Part shown: positions 55,979-64,000 of the stretch, piece by piece
How the letters are laid out: the number at the start of each line of letters is the position of its first letter
Numbering within the stretch: the first letter of the stretch is position 1
Assembly: GCF_029866045.1 (NCBI RefSeq)
Contig: NZ_JARXAB010000027.1
Location: forward strand, 1-64,000
Direction of reading: 5' to 3'
Origin: Ramlibacter sp.
GTDB taxonomy: Bacteria > Pseudomonadota > Gammaproteobacteria > Burkholderiales > Burkholderiaceae_C
Length of the DNA stretch: 64,000 nt
Made by a program: the position numbers and the translations under genes
The notes under the pieces: model-generated
What the model saw: only the letters and a program-made list of their open reading frames with translations
What the model was told of the DNA's origin: nothing
Databases searched by the model: none

Positions 55979-57259
55979 TCAAAGATCGAGCTTGTCCATC
56001 GGCTCGATGGCCACGCCGGTGGCCGCTTGGTGGGCTTGCTGCACCCATTCGGGCTGCCCGGCGTGGAAGATGAAATGCCGCAGGAGCCGGGCCCATTTGG
56101 GGTGCCGCCGGTAGTCGACCAAGGGTAGACCCTTCATGAAAAAGTCGCGCGAGTCGGAGGGCAGGAAGACCCGCTGGTTGGCGTCGGGGTTGCGTAGGAC
56201 CCCCTTGGGGTCACGACCGGCCTGCACCGCCTCGATGTCCTCAAACAACTGCCTGCGCAGCATCGCAATGCCACGGTCGCTGGCACCCAGGTTTTCGCGC
56301 GTGCGGTCGGCAATACGGCCCTGACCGACCCAGGCGACGATGTCTTGGTTGAGGATATGGCTGGTGATCCATCGGCCATCTTCGCCGCGAATCGGGGCGT
56401 GCCAGGTTGGAATGCTCGTCTGCGCAAAGGGCTCAGCCTCGCGCGGCACGCGCAGGAAGGACCAAGTCACGCTCAAGGTGTTCTCGTCGTCCACAGGGAC
56501 GCGCCACTCGAAATGGTCGCCCAGAAAGAAGCCGTTGGGCCAGAGGCAGACCCGGCCGATGGTCCACAGCGGGTTGTTCTCGCCGCTGTCCTCGGTGATG
56601 CGCTTGTAAATGAAGCCGTGCTCGAACTCTTCGAAGGCCAGCTGGAGGTGGGTCGGCGCATAGCTGCCCATGTGCCCGCGCAGGCGCCGGCTCCAGTTGG
56701 CGTGCATCCACTCGAAGTGAACCGGGTCGATCGAATTCTCCTGCGCCTGCAGCCAGTTGCAGGGCACCTCCGCGAACACCGACTGAACGAAGCCGTTCTC
56801 CCAGTGAAAGGGCTCCCAGTCGGGTAGCTCCGGTGCGGGCTGCGGCCCGAGGTAGGCCCAGAGCAGACCCGCCATGGGGCGTACCGGGTAGGCCTTGAGA
56901 CGGGTGCGCTGGCGGAGTTTGCCTGCCGGGTCGACCTGGTCTTCATAAGGCTGGGCGATGCACCCACCTTGGTGGTCATATTGCCAGCCGTGGTAATTGC
57001 AGCGAAGTCCGCGCTCCTCCACGAAACCGTAGGAGAGGTCGGCACGCCGGTGGGCGCAGAAGCGATCCACCAGGCCGTAGTGGCCACCCAGATCGCGGTA
57101 AAGCACCAGGTCTTCGCCGAGCAGGCGCACCGGCTTGACCGGATTGCGCGCGAGTTCGTCGATGCCGGCGATCGGGTGCCAGTGCCGCCGCAGCACCTCG
57201 CCCATCGGCGTACCCGGACCGACCCGGGTCAGGGCCTCGTTCTTTTCAGGGGTGAGCAC
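55979..57259 (-). CDS. Rieske (2Fe-2S) aromatic ring-hydroxylating oxygenase, alpha subunit (phthalate 4,5-dioxygenase-like)
   Basis: 426 aa. Rieske ligands are C68 and H70 (FCAHRR) and C87 and H90 (CNYHGW). The catalytic Fe site is D-x2-H-x4-H in ENSIDPVHFEWMH. The N-terminus LTPEKNEALTRVGPGTPMGEVLRRHWHPIA is characteristic of the phthalate-type monocomponent alpha family, which uses a separate reductase. No reductase or ferredoxin gene is in this operon. Located between a Bug receptor and an enoyl-CoA hydratase gene. Substrate unknown. Confidence 0.93.
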   Translation of the reverse strand: MLTPEKNEALTRVGPGTPMGEVLRRHWHPIAGIDELARNPVKPVRLLGEDLVLYRDLGGHYGLVDRFCAHRRADLSYGFVEERGLRCNYHGWQYDHQGGCIAQPYEDQVDPAGKLRQRTRLKAYPVRPMAGLLWAYLGPQPAPELPDWEPFHWENGFVQSVFAEVPCNWLQAQENSIDPVHFEWMHANWSRRLRGHMGSYAPTHLQLAFEEFEHGFIYKRITEDSGENNPLWTIGRVCLWPNGFFLGDHFEWRVPVDDENTLSVTWSFLRVPREAEPFAQTSIPTWHAPIRGEDGRWITSHILNQDIVAWVGQGRIADRTRENLGASDRGIAMLRRQLFEDIEAVQAGRDPKGVLRNPDANQRVFLPSDSRDFFMKGLPLVDYRRHPKWARLLRHFIFHAGQPEWVQQAHQAATGVAIEPMDKLDL

Positions 57260-57293
57260 GGGTGGGCCGTCTGTGGTCTCAAAAGTGACGAGC

Positions 57294-58280
57294 TTATTCG
57301 CCCTTGAAGCCGGAGGCCTTGATGATCGGGTCCCAGTGGGCGAGCTCGGCGCGTTGCATCACGTCAAGCTCCGCGGCATTGCGGAACAGGGGCTGGGCCC
57401 ACAGGCGTTCGGTCATGACCTGCTTGACATCCGCCATCTGCAAGATGTCGCGGATCGCGTTTTGCATGCGGGTGACGTCGCCAGCGGGCGTGCCCGCCTT
57501 GGCCCACATGCCGGTCCAGCCCTCACCGGAGGTGACGTTGATACCCTGTTCGGCGAATGTCGGGATGTCGGGCATGAGTGGCGAGCGCTCCTTGGTGAAC
57601 ACGCCAATTACCTTGATCTTGCCGGCCCGGTGGTGGGTCATCATGCCGTCCAGCAGGCTGATGGCCGAGGGCAGGTGGCCGCCGACCAGATCGGTCACCA
57701 TCGGGGGCGAGCCCTTGTACGGAGCCAGTTGCAGGTCCACGCCGATGGTCTTGGCCAGTTGCACGCCCAGGAAGTGGTTCTGACCGCCAGCGCCCGGGGT
57801 GCCAAAGCTGGCCTTGCTCGGGTTCTTGCGGCACCACTCGACAAATTCACGGGCGTTGCTGGCGCCGGTGTTCAGGGCCACGCCCATGCCCAGGGGGTAG
57901 GAGGCGAAGCTGGCGACGGGTGCGAAGTCCTTGGTGATGTTCCATTTGAGCTGGTCGCGAAACACCAGCATCTGGAAGGTGGGAGTGGCATTGGGTGCCA
58001 CCATGAAGGACAGGCCGTCGGCTGGCGCCGCCAGGAGTGCATCAGCCGCAATGCGCCCGCCCACGCCAACCGGGTTGGTCACGATCACCGGCTGGCCCAG
58101 GATGGCCGGCAGGCGGTCGGTGATCAAGCGCGCGATCGCGTCAGTGGCACCGCCGGTGGGAAATCCCACCAGCACCTTGATCGGGGGCTTTTGCGCGCGG
58201 GCGATGCGAGGCAAGCCCATGGCCAGGGCTGCGCCCGTGGCACCGGCGCTGGCGAGAAGGTTGCGACGATTGAGGGTCAT
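57294..58280 (-). CDS. tripartite tricarboxylate transporter (Bug) periplasmic substrate-binding protein
   Basis: 328 aa. A Tat signal MTLNRRNLLASAGATGAALAMGLPRIARAQ, then the Bug fold: IKVLVGFPTGGATDAIAR, QPVIVTNPVGVGGRIAADALLAAPADGLSF, LKWNITKDFAP, FGTPGAGGQNHF and APYKGSPPMVTDLVGGHLP. It is more diverged than the other three Bug proteins of the window (VTNPVGVGG instead of VDNRPGAGG). Embedded between two Rieske oxygenase genes, so it most likely binds the pathway substrate in the periplasm. Confidence 0.92.
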   Translation of the reverse strand: MTLNRRNLLASAGATGAALAMGLPRIARAQKPPIKVLVGFPTGGATDAIARLITDRLPAILGQPVIVTNPVGVGGRIAADALLAAPADGLSFMVAPNATPTFQMLVFRDQLKWNITKDFAPVASFASYPLGMGVALNTGASNAREFVEWCRKNPSKASFGTPGAGGQNHFLGVQLAKTIGVDLQLAPYKGSPPMVTDLVGGHLPSAISLLDGMMTHHRAGKIKVIGVFTKERSPLMPDIPTFAEQGINVTSGEGWTGMWAKAGTPAGDVTRMQNAIRDILQMADVKQVMTERLWAQPLFRNAAELDVMQRAELAHWDPIIKASGFKGE

Positions 58281-58357
58281 GTCTGTCTCCTGTGTCTTTC
58301 GTCCAAGGGGGGCCGCCTCTGCGCGCGGCTTGTCTCAGGGGTTGGGGGGCGGGGGCG

Positions 58358-59626
58358 TCAGGACGTGGCGGCGCGCGCTGGTGCGACAGCCGGTGCATCG
58401 GCCAGGGTGCGCCAATCGGTGCCGGCGGGCATCACGCCACCGACCGAGCGGATGGTTCGATAGTTGAGGTCGGGATGGTGGGCCAAGGTGGGCGCCTTGC
58501 CCTCCATGTGCTCGCGGGCCGCACGCATCAGGAGCTGGCGCACCCGGATCACCGCACCGTCCGCAGAGCAGAGTTGCTCAGTGGTGCGGTCGTAGATCGG
58601 GCCCTGGCTGATGAACATGGCGAAGTCCTCGGTACCCAGGTGCTGCGGAAAGCCCGTCTGGTGGCCACGCTTCATCAGGTCGCGGTTCTGGCCCCAGTTG
58701 TCCTTGGCCTCGCCCGGCGGCAGTGGCGGGAAATTCCACACGTCGGGCGTGGCCGACATCACGGTCATGCCCAGGGGGCGATGGGTGTTGTACTGCACGA
58801 ACCAGCCGCGGTGGGTCAGGTCGTCGATCGGCACCGAGAAGAACACCGTGGTGGGGCTGGTGGCGTCGGGCGGGCAGATGATGCCGTACCAAGGCATCAC
58901 AAAGTTATTGATGCGGGCGTAGACCTTGTCGTCGGGCAGCTGGCGCAAGGCGGCGTAGCGGTAGCCATAGGGCTGGTCCTCGAATTCCATCTTGGGCGCC
59001 AGGGCCTTGGTCATGAGCAGGCGCTCGTTGCCGCCTCCCGCAGTGATCTGGGTGGTGGATTCGTGCAGCACGCCCACGTGGGAGGAGTCCATCGAGGCCT
59101 CCACCGCCTGCACCCAGTTGGTGGGCACCTCGGCGCTGGTGACAGAGCGCTGGCTCGCCGGCAGGTCCATGAAGGGCAGGTCGGGGAAGGGAGGCGGGGT
59201 CTCGCCTTTACCCAGCCAGACCCAGACGATGCCGCCGCGGTCCGCCACGCTGTAGCGGTTGACGCGCACATGCTTGCAAAAGGCGTCTTGGTCGCCGGTG
59301 TGGTTGGGGGCCTCGATCAACTCGCCCCGGGCGTTGAACTTCCATCCGTGGTAGATGCAGCGGATGCCGTTGTGCTCGTTTCGACCCAGGGCCAGCGAGG
59401 CCTTGCGGTGGGCGCACTGCTCGTCGAGCACGGCAGCGGTGCCGTCGGTCGTACGAAAGGCGATGTAGTTGGTGCCAAGCAGGCGGATCCGCACCGGCGC
59501 GCCGTCGGCTTCGAGCTTGATACTGGGTACGGCAGGCAGCCAGTAATGCTGGCGGATCATCTCGCCCATGGGCGCGCCATTTTCGACGCGTGTCAGCAGC
59601 TCGTTTTCTTCCTTCGTCAAGGGCAT
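58358..59626 (-). CDS. Rieske (2Fe-2S) aromatic ring-hydroxylating oxygenase, alpha subunit (second copy, diverged)
   Basis: 422 aa. Rieske ligands C71/H73 (QCAHRK) and C90/H93 (CIYHGW). Catalytic Fe site MDSSHVGVLHES (D-x2-H-x4-H). N-terminus LTKEENELLTRVENGAPMGEMIRQHYWLPA places it in the same phthalate-type group as the gene at 55979, but the two share little beyond the motifs. Two alpha subunits in one operon imply either two hydroxylation or demethylation steps, or a heteromeric enzyme. The ATG is 13 bp after the amidohydrolase stop. Confidence 0.93.
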   Translation of the reverse strand: MPLTKEENELLTRVENGAPMGEMIRQHYWLPAVPSIKLEADGAPVRIRLLGTNYIAFRTTDGTAAVLDEQCAHRKASLALGRNEHNGIRCIYHGWKFNARGELIEAPNHTGDQDAFCKHVRVNRYSVADRGGIVWVWLGKGETPPPFPDLPFMDLPASQRSVTSAEVPTNWVQAVEASMDSSHVGVLHESTTQITAGGGNERLLMTKALAPKMEFEDQPYGYRYAALRQLPDDKVYARINNFVMPWYGIICPPDATSPTTVFFSVPIDDLTHRGWFVQYNTHRPLGMTVMSATPDVWNFPPLPPGEAKDNWGQNRDLMKRGHQTGFPQHLGTEDFAMFISQGPIYDRTTEQLCSADGAVIRVRQLLMRAAREHMEGKAPTLAHHPDLNYRTIRSVGGVMPAGTDWRTLADAPAVAPARAATS

Positions 59627-59639
59627 GGCGCGCTCCCGT

Positions 59640-60638
59640 TCAACCCGCGTAGTTCTTGAAGGCGCGGGTGTAGAGCCGCTGGCAGTTGCACTCGAAGATG
59701 TCGCGCTTTTGCGCCTCGGTCAACCAGTCGATGCTCTCGATCACCGGCTTCATGTCGTCGTAGTCGCGGCCGCTGATCGGGTCGCGGGCGCTACCCGTGC
59801 CAGGTTTTTCGGTTCCGAACAGCACGTTGTCGGTGCCAGCCACCTTGCACAGGAGCTCGATCGCCTCCTTGCTGTAGTTGCAAGTGTCGAAGTAGAGCTT
59901 GCGCAGCTGTTCGTCAAAGGTCTCCTTGTCACCCTTGCGCACGGTCCAGGAGCGAAAGCGTCCCATCTGGTAGGGAATCGCGCCGCCCGCATGGGCGACG
60001 ACGATCTTGAGGTCGGGGAAGGTGTCAAAGGTCTTGGCGCCCAGCAGCGAGATGACCGCGATGCTCTCTTCGTTGATGAACTTGAGCGTGTAGGACTCGC
60101 GGGCGCTGCAGCTGCCGGCCGAATGAATGAGGCCTGGCACGTCCAGTTCGGTCATCGCCTGGTACAGGGGATGCCAGAAGGGGTCGCCCAGACCGGGCGG
60201 GTCGCCCTGGCCTTCGGTCGGGTCCGGGTTGATCAGGCAGCCCACAAACCCCAGTTGCTCGACGCAGCGACGCAACTCGGGAATGGCACGCTCCTCCAGC
60301 GCCTCGTCCATGTACTGGGGCAGGCCGGCGACGCCGCGGAAGCGGTCGGGGAACATCTCGACAAACCGGGCGATCAGGTCATTGCAGTGCCGGGACCAGA
60401 GCTCGGTCACCTTGCCGGGCTTGACCGAATGCATCTGCAGGTAAGGACGCGGGGAGATGAATTGAATGTCGGTGCCGACCTCGTCCATGCTCTTGACCAG
60501 CTCCTCGGCCACCTTGCGCACCGCGGCCTCGGGGATCTTGGGCAGGGTGTGCGGGTTGGCGCGTCCGCCGACCAGTTCCGCCATGAAGCGGAAGCTCTCG
60601 GGCGGCATGACGATGTGGGCGTGGGAGTCGATGATCAT
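59640..60638 (-). CDS. amidohydrolase, ACMSD/decarboxylase-like family (Amidohydro_2)
   Basis: 332 aa from ATG 60638; the open frame upstream shadows other sequence. Metal site motifs: IIDSHAHIV at the N-terminus (H-x-H), LIHSAG, VVAHAGGAIPYQMGRF and GTEKPG in place of the usual G-[TS]-D-x-P, so the final Asp position is Glu. That substitution is seen in some 4-oxalomesaconate hydratase/LigJ-like members. It follows RidA by 73 bp and precedes the Rieske gene. Role in the pathway: decarboxylation, hydration or C-C hydrolysis of a carboxylate. Confidence 0.9.
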   Translation of the reverse strand: MIIDSHAHIVMPPESFRFMAELVGGRANPHTLPKIPEAAVRKVAEELVKSMDEVGTDIQFISPRPYLQMHSVKPGKVTELWSRHCNDLIARFVEMFPDRFRGVAGLPQYMDEALEERAIPELRRCVEQLGFVGCLINPDPTEGQGDPPGLGDPFWHPLYQAMTELDVPGLIHSAGSCSARESYTLKFINEESIAVISLLGAKTFDTFPDLKIVVAHAGGAIPYQMGRFRSWTVRKGDKETFDEQLRKLYFDTCNYSKEAIELLCKVAGTDNVLFGTEKPGTGSARDPISGRDYDDMKPVIESIDWLTEAQKRDIFECNCQRLYTRAFKNYAG

Positions 60639-60711
60639 GAACCGTTGTCTCTCTTGTTGGGTCGTGGGGCGGTCGAATGTAAAAGGGGGGCGAGCGGGAA
60701 AGCCGATGGGC

Positions 60712-61104
60712 TCAGCCCTGCACGTAGGCCAAAGCTTCAATCTGCAGCCACATGCCGTGCTGCAAGGCCTGCACGGTGATGTGGCGGGCGGGGCGATCGG
60801 CCGGGTCCGGGAACAGGGCCAGCCAGTGTGGGTTGACGGCCTCGCGCACCGACTCGTCGCCAATGGTCACGGCCAGCTTGACGACGTCGGCCAAGCTGGC
60901 GCCGCCGCCGGCGAGCACGGCCTGCAAATTGATGAAGGCGTTCGCGGCTTGGCTGGCCGCATCAGCCGGCAAGGCTCCGGTGACGGGGTCCTTGCCGTTG
61001 ACGGCAGAGGTGGCGAGCAGTGGGCCAACGCGGGCAGCCGCGGGAATGGGCGCTTTGTGCGAGCCGCCGGCGACATGGATGGAGCGGGGAGGGCGTGTGG
61101 TCAT
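60712..61104 (-). CDS. RidA family protein (reactive intermediate/imine deaminase-like)
   Basis: 130 aa. YjgF/YER057c/UK114 fold: AARVGPLLATSAVNGKDPVTGALPADAASQAANAFINLQAVLAGGGASLADVVKLAVTI, then RPARHITVQALQHGMWLQIEALAYV with the conserved Arg of R-P-A-R. RidA hydrolyses 2-aminoacrylate and related enamines or imines; in catabolic operons related members process pathway intermediates. It lies 12 bp after the GntR regulator, so it shares its transcript. Confidence 0.92.
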   Translation of the reverse strand: MTTRPPRSIHVAGGSHKAPIPAAARVGPLLATSAVNGKDPVTGALPADAASQAANAFINLQAVLAGGGASLADVVKLAVTIGDESVREAVNPHWLALFPDPADRPARHITVQALQHGMWLQIEALAYVQG

Positions 61105-61116
61105 GGGGTCAGGCCA

Positions 61117-61875
61117 TCAGGGCAGGGGCCGGCTGTCGGGCTCGGCCTCGAACAAATGCATGGGGATGCTGGCCAGAAACTCAGAAAAGCCGGTGGAGCC
61201 CGAGGGCACATGCAGCAGCATTTCCCGCGCAGCGGCGGCCTCGTCGCCGTCCTGAATGGCACGGGCGACCTTACGGTGGTCCTGCAGCGACTGATTGATC
61301 TGGGCCTTGGTGACAAAGTCACGCAGGCGATAGCGGTGGATCTGCCGGCGCGCGTTGCGAATCAGGTCGGCGAGGTAGGGGTTTCGGCAGCCGCGGTAGA
61401 TGACGTCATGGAAGCGGGCGTTGGCCTGGGCGTATTCCTCGGTGCCGCCTTCCACGGCGGCGTCCTGGCAGCCTTGCAGCGCCTCGTCGATGGCGCGGCG
61501 CAGGTCGTCGTCGACCCGGCGCGCGGCCATCTTGGCGCAGGTGGCTTCTAGCTCACCAATGCCTTCCATGATGGCGCGCAGCTGGCTGATGGACAGGCGG
61601 GAGACGGTCACACCCTGGCGCGGCGCAATGCGCACCAGGTTGCGAGCGGCCAGCTGTTGCAGCGCCTCGCGCACCGGGGTACGTGAGACCTGGAAGCGGA
61701 CAGCGAGCTGCCGCTCGTCGAGCGGGCAGCCCGGCGGCAGCTTGCCCGCCTCGATCTCCTCCTGGAGGGCGGCCCGGATTTCGTTGGCGCGGCCGCCGCG
61801 CGGGCGACCGTCCTCGATGCCGAGGAGCGCCTCGGCATCGGTTTCGGGCGCGGAAAGGGTGGCGGTGGATTCCAT
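61117..61875 (-). CDS. GntR family transcriptional regulator, FCD (FadR/VanR-like) subgroup
   Basis: 252 aa. The winged-helix DNA-binding domain covers about 30-95, with LPPGCPLDERQLAVRFQVSRTPVREALQQLAARNLVRIAPRQGVTVSRL. The all-helical FCD ligand-binding domain follows, carrying metal/ligand residues in R-x-x-x-E-...-D/N-x-x-F-H-...-(ARFHDVIYRGCRNPYLADLI)-...-DHRKVARAIQ. FCD regulators typically sense an organic acid or CoA ester. It is the first gene of the minus-strand operon and is divergent from the acyl-CoA synthetase, so it likely controls both; candidate half-sites lie at 61903-61912 and 62030-62039. Confidence 0.95.
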   Translation of the reverse strand: MESTATLSAPETDAEALLGIEDGRPRGGRANEIRAALQEEIEAGKLPPGCPLDERQLAVRFQVSRTPVREALQQLAARNLVRIAPRQGVTVSRLSISQLRAIMEGIGELEATCAKMAARRVDDDLRRAIDEALQGCQDAAVEGGTEEYAQANARFHDVIYRGCRNPYLADLIRNARRQIHRYRLRDFVTKAQINQSLQDHRKVARAIQDGDEAAAAREMLLHVPSGSTGFSEFLASIPMHLFEAEPDSRPLP

Positions 61876-61902
61876 CGCGGCAAATATACATTGAGTTACC
61901 TG

Positions 61903-61912
61903 TGGTATGCAA
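61903..61912. promoter_or_regulatory. candidate GntR operator TGGTATGCAA (site 1)
   Basis: TGGTATGCAA, read on the minus strand as TTGCATACCA, lies 28 bp upstream of the regulator ATG. It is nearly the inverted form of site 2 (TTGTATGCCA), giving a shared TTG-YATR-CCA pattern. GntR/FCD proteins bind such short T-x-G-T-x-x-A-C-x-A-like palindromes. Confidence 0.45.
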
Positions 61913-62029
61913 TCTTAATTTCCGGAGCCGCCACCGATTCGCGTAAACCCTTATTTCACAGGCATTAACGCTCAGGGATAACCCGACAAAGCGCCAAATA
62001 GTGAGATCTGGTGTTTTATTTAGCCCCTT

Positions 62030-62039
62030 TTGTATGCCA
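62030..62039. promoter_or_regulatory. candidate GntR operator TTGTATGCCA (site 2)
   Basis: TTGTATGCCA, 48 bp upstream of the acyl-CoA synthetase ATG. With site 1 at 61903 it brackets the 212-bp divergent promoter region, consistent with coordinated repression of both transcripts by the GntR regulator. Confidence 0.45.
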
Positions 62040-62087
62040 GAATTGCCGGAAACAAAAACGAACGTCCGACGCGAAAGGTAGTCCTGC

Positions 62088-64000
62088 ATGTCCGCTTCCG
62101 CCCCGGCCCTCCAGCGACCGCCTCTGCCCCTCGGCCGCATCCTGCGGCCTCATTCCGTCGCCATCGTGGGCGCGTCTGCCGACCCGCGCGCCTTTGGCGG
62201 CTTCGTGCAGGGCAACCTCGAACGCTTTGGCTACGACGGTGCCTTGCACCTGGTCAGCCGCAGCAGCACCGAGATCAATGGCCGTCCGTGCGTGAAGACG
62301 GTGGACGAACTGCCCCAGGACCTGGACCTGGCCGTGCTGGCCATTCCCGAAGCGGGCGTGATCGACGCGCTGCGATCGCTGGCCGCCCGGCGCTGCCACT
62401 CGGCCTTGCTGTTTGCCTCGGGGTATGCCGAGGCGGGTGAGGCGGGCCAAGCCCGCCAGCGTGAACTGGCCGAGGTGGCCGCCGCCTGCGGCATTCACCT
62501 CATCGGCCCGAACTGCATGGGCTTCACCCATCTCGCCGCCGGCATTCCCCTGACCTTCGAACCACTGGCCGCGCGCCCACGCGAGCAGCGGCCGGGCGTG
62601 GGCATCGTGGCCCAGAGCGGCTTCATGGCCGCCAACCTGCGCGACTCGCTGGTGTCGCGCGGGGTGCCGGTGGCCGTGGTCTTTTCGACCGGCAACGAGG
62701 TGGATATTTGCGTCGAGGACGTGATGGCCGCCTACCTGGACGACCCGCAAATTCGTGTGCTGACCGTCTACGCGGAGCAGATTCGCCACCCGGCGCTGTT
62801 TCAGCAACTGGCCGCACGCGCCCGCGCCGCCGGCAAGCCGGTGGTGCTGCTCATGCCCGGGCGCAGCGCCCGCGCCCGTGAGGCCGCGCAGTCTCACACC
62901 GGCGCCCTGGCCGGCGACCATGCCACCGCCGCCACGCTGCTGCGACGCGAAGCGGTGGTGCTGGTCGAATCGCTCGACGAGCTGCTGGACACCACCGCCG
63001 TCTTGCTGCGCTTTCCGCAGCCGCCAGCGGGCGGTACCGCCTTCATGACGGGCTCGGGTGCGATGAAGAACCTCGCGCTCGATTTCGCCGACGACCTGGG
63101 CCTGGACCTGCCGGCGCTAGGCACCGCGGTCACCGCCAAGCTTCGCGCGCTGCTGCCCGATTACGCGGTGGCGGAAAACCCGCTGGACTACACCACCATC
63201 AGCGTGCGCAACCCCGGCATCGTGGGCGAATTGATGCTCACCATGCTCGAGGACCCGGGTATTGGCAGCCTGGTGCTGGCCATTCCGGTCGGCCCCGTCG
63301 TGGCGCAGAAGGACAAGGCCGAACACATCGTGCCGGCCTTCGCCCATGCCAACAAGCCGGCGGTGCTGGTGCTGACTGGGGACGGCAGCCCCATCGAGCC
63401 CTTTTTCACCGAGGCGATCGAAGCCAGTGGCGTACCCTTGTTCCGCTCCGCTGACCGGGCGCTGCGCGCGCTTCAGCGCGTGGCGGCCTACGGCGAAGCG
63501 CTGGCCCGCGCTGGACGCGCCCGACCGGTGGCCCGGGAGGCACTTGCGCTGCCGGGGCCTGTGCCCGCCAACGGCATCTTCGCCGAGTACCAGGGCAAGG
63601 ACTGGCTGCGTCAGGCCGGCCTGGCCGCGCCGCCGGGGCGGCTGGCCCAGAGCGCCGACGAGGCGGTGGAGGTGGCCCGCGAGATTGGCTTTCCCGTGGT
63701 GCTCAAGGCTCAGGCCAGCGAGCTGCCGCACAAGAGTGATGTGGGGGGTGTGCTGGTCGGCCTGGCCGACGAAGCCGCGCTTCGCGCCGGCTGGGAGCAG
63801 CTGCACGCCAGCGTCGCCCACCACCGCCCGGGGCTGGCGCTGGACGGCGCCCTGGTTGAGGCCATGGGGGCACGCGGACTCGAACTGGTGGTCGGCGCCA
63901 AGCGAGATGCCGACTGGGGCCCAGTGGTGCTGGTTGGCCTGGGCGGCATCTGGATCGAGGCCTTGCACGACGTGCGCCTCATTCCGGTGGACATGGCCGA
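62088..64000 (+). CDS. acyl-CoA synthetase, NDP-forming (acetate-CoA ligase ADP-forming family), truncated by window end
   Basis: At least 637 aa from ATG 62088, running off the window. The CoA-binding domain begins LGRILRPHSVAIVGASADPRAFGG. The succinyl-CoA ligase-like domains contain GPNCMGF, GIVAQSGFM and a phospho-His in AAQSHTGALAGDHA. The C-terminal ATP-grasp part starts near residue 500 (EYQGKDWLRQAGLAAPPGR, EIGFPVVLKAQASELPHKSDVGGV). It activates a carboxylic acid to its CoA thioester with ATP. Divergent from the GntR-led operon, it probably provides the CoA ester acted on by the hydratase and dehydrogenase there. Confidence 0.95.
   Translation, partial: MSASAPALQRPPLPLGRILRPHSVAIVGASADPRAFGGFVQGNLERFGYDGALHLVSRSSTEINGRPCVKTVDELPQDLDLAVLAIPEAGVIDALRSLAARRCHSALLFASGYAEAGEAGQARQRELAEVAAACGIHLIGPNCMGFTHLAAGIPLTFEPLAARPREQRPGVGIVAQSGFMAANLRDSLVSRGVPVAVVFSTGNEVDICVEDVMAAYLDDPQIRVLTVYAEQIRHPALFQQLAARARAAGKPVVLLMPGRSARAREAAQSHTGALAGDHATAATLLRREAVVLVESLDELLDTTAVLLRFPQPPAGGTAFMTGSGAMKNLALDFADDLGLDLPALGTAVTAKLRALLPDYAVAENPLDYTTISVRNPGIVGELMLTMLEDPGIGSLVLAIPVGPVVAQKDKAEHIVPAFAHANKPAVLVLTGDGSPIEPFFTEAIEASGVPLFRSADRALRALQRVAAYGEALARAGRARPVAREALALPGPVPANGIFAEYQGKDWLRQAGLAAPPGRLAQSADEAVEVAREIGFPVVLKAQASELPHKSDVGGVLVGLADEAALRAGWEQLHASVAHHRPGLALDGALVEAMGARGLELVVGAKRDADWGPVVLVGLGGIWIEALHDVRLIPVDMA

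Overview
The window looks like chromosomal DNA of a GC-rich betaproteobacterium, most likely Burkholderiales/Comamonadaceae. This rests on the rimP-nusA-infB-rbfA-truB-typA order, the smpB/ratA/rnfH group, a HiPIP, four tripartite-tricarboxylate (Bug-type) periplasmic receptors and DUF4124/DUF3429 proteins. This is inference from gene content; there is no rRNA to place it.

Layout. (1) 1-8118: small-molecule catabolic genes around a tRNA-Ser(GGA). A plus-strand trio (degenerate M24-like protein, MmgE/PrpD, ACMSD-type amidohydrolase) meets a minus-strand Bug receptor stop codon to stop codon. Right of the tRNA is a minus-strand SDR - MmgE/PrpD - Bug operon. (2) 8362-12609: minus-strand serine hydrolase, cysD and a cysN-cysC fusion, i.e. 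sulfate activation up to PAPS. (3) 13324-18541: HiPIP, a Tat-type lipoprotein with repeated beta-rich motifs, a basic amino-acid decarboxylase and fabI. (4) 18580-24188: yejABEF peptide importer. (5) 24238-25365: a Ser/Pro-rich protein of unknown function. (6) 25555-35863: a promoter/terminator leader, then rimP-nusA-infB-rbfA-truB-typA, a DMT transporter and a 3-hydroxyisobutyryl-CoA hydrolase-like gene. (7) 35887-42785: smpB, ratA, rnfH, a DUF4124 protein, then guaB - AbrB/PIN toxin-antitoxin pair - guaA - hydrolase. (8) 42838-52760: a patchwork of an OMP, a relatively AT-rich 2OG oxygenase, several alpha/beta hydrolases, a Bug receptor, decayed gene fragments, a Phd/RelE-type toxin-antitoxin pair, a SOUL heme-binding protein, a Cys-rich microprotein coupled to a DUF3429 membrane protein, and a dienelactone hydrolase. 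(9) 52995-64000: a nine-gene minus-strand catabolic operon headed by a GntR/FCD regulator (RidA, amidohydrolase, two Rieske oxygenase alpha subunits, Bug receptor, enoyl-CoA hydratase, 3-hydroxyacyl-CoA dehydrogenase, SDR). It is divergent from an NDP-forming acyl-CoA synthetase that runs off the window.

How it fits together. Region 9 reads as an inducible pathway: Bug-assisted uptake, CoA activation, Rieske hydroxylation, hydration/dehydrogenation of CoA esters, and RidA clean-up of reactive imines. The substrate is not identifiable from sequence. The most unusual observations are this pathway, the toxin-antitoxin module inside guaBA, enzyme-family members lacking catalytic residues (M24-like, two SDRs, one alpha/beta hydrolase), the terminator in the rimP leader, a 9-bp tandem repeat at the rnfH start, and a decayed Fe-ADH plus a duplicated SOUL fragment beside a toxin-antitoxin pair.
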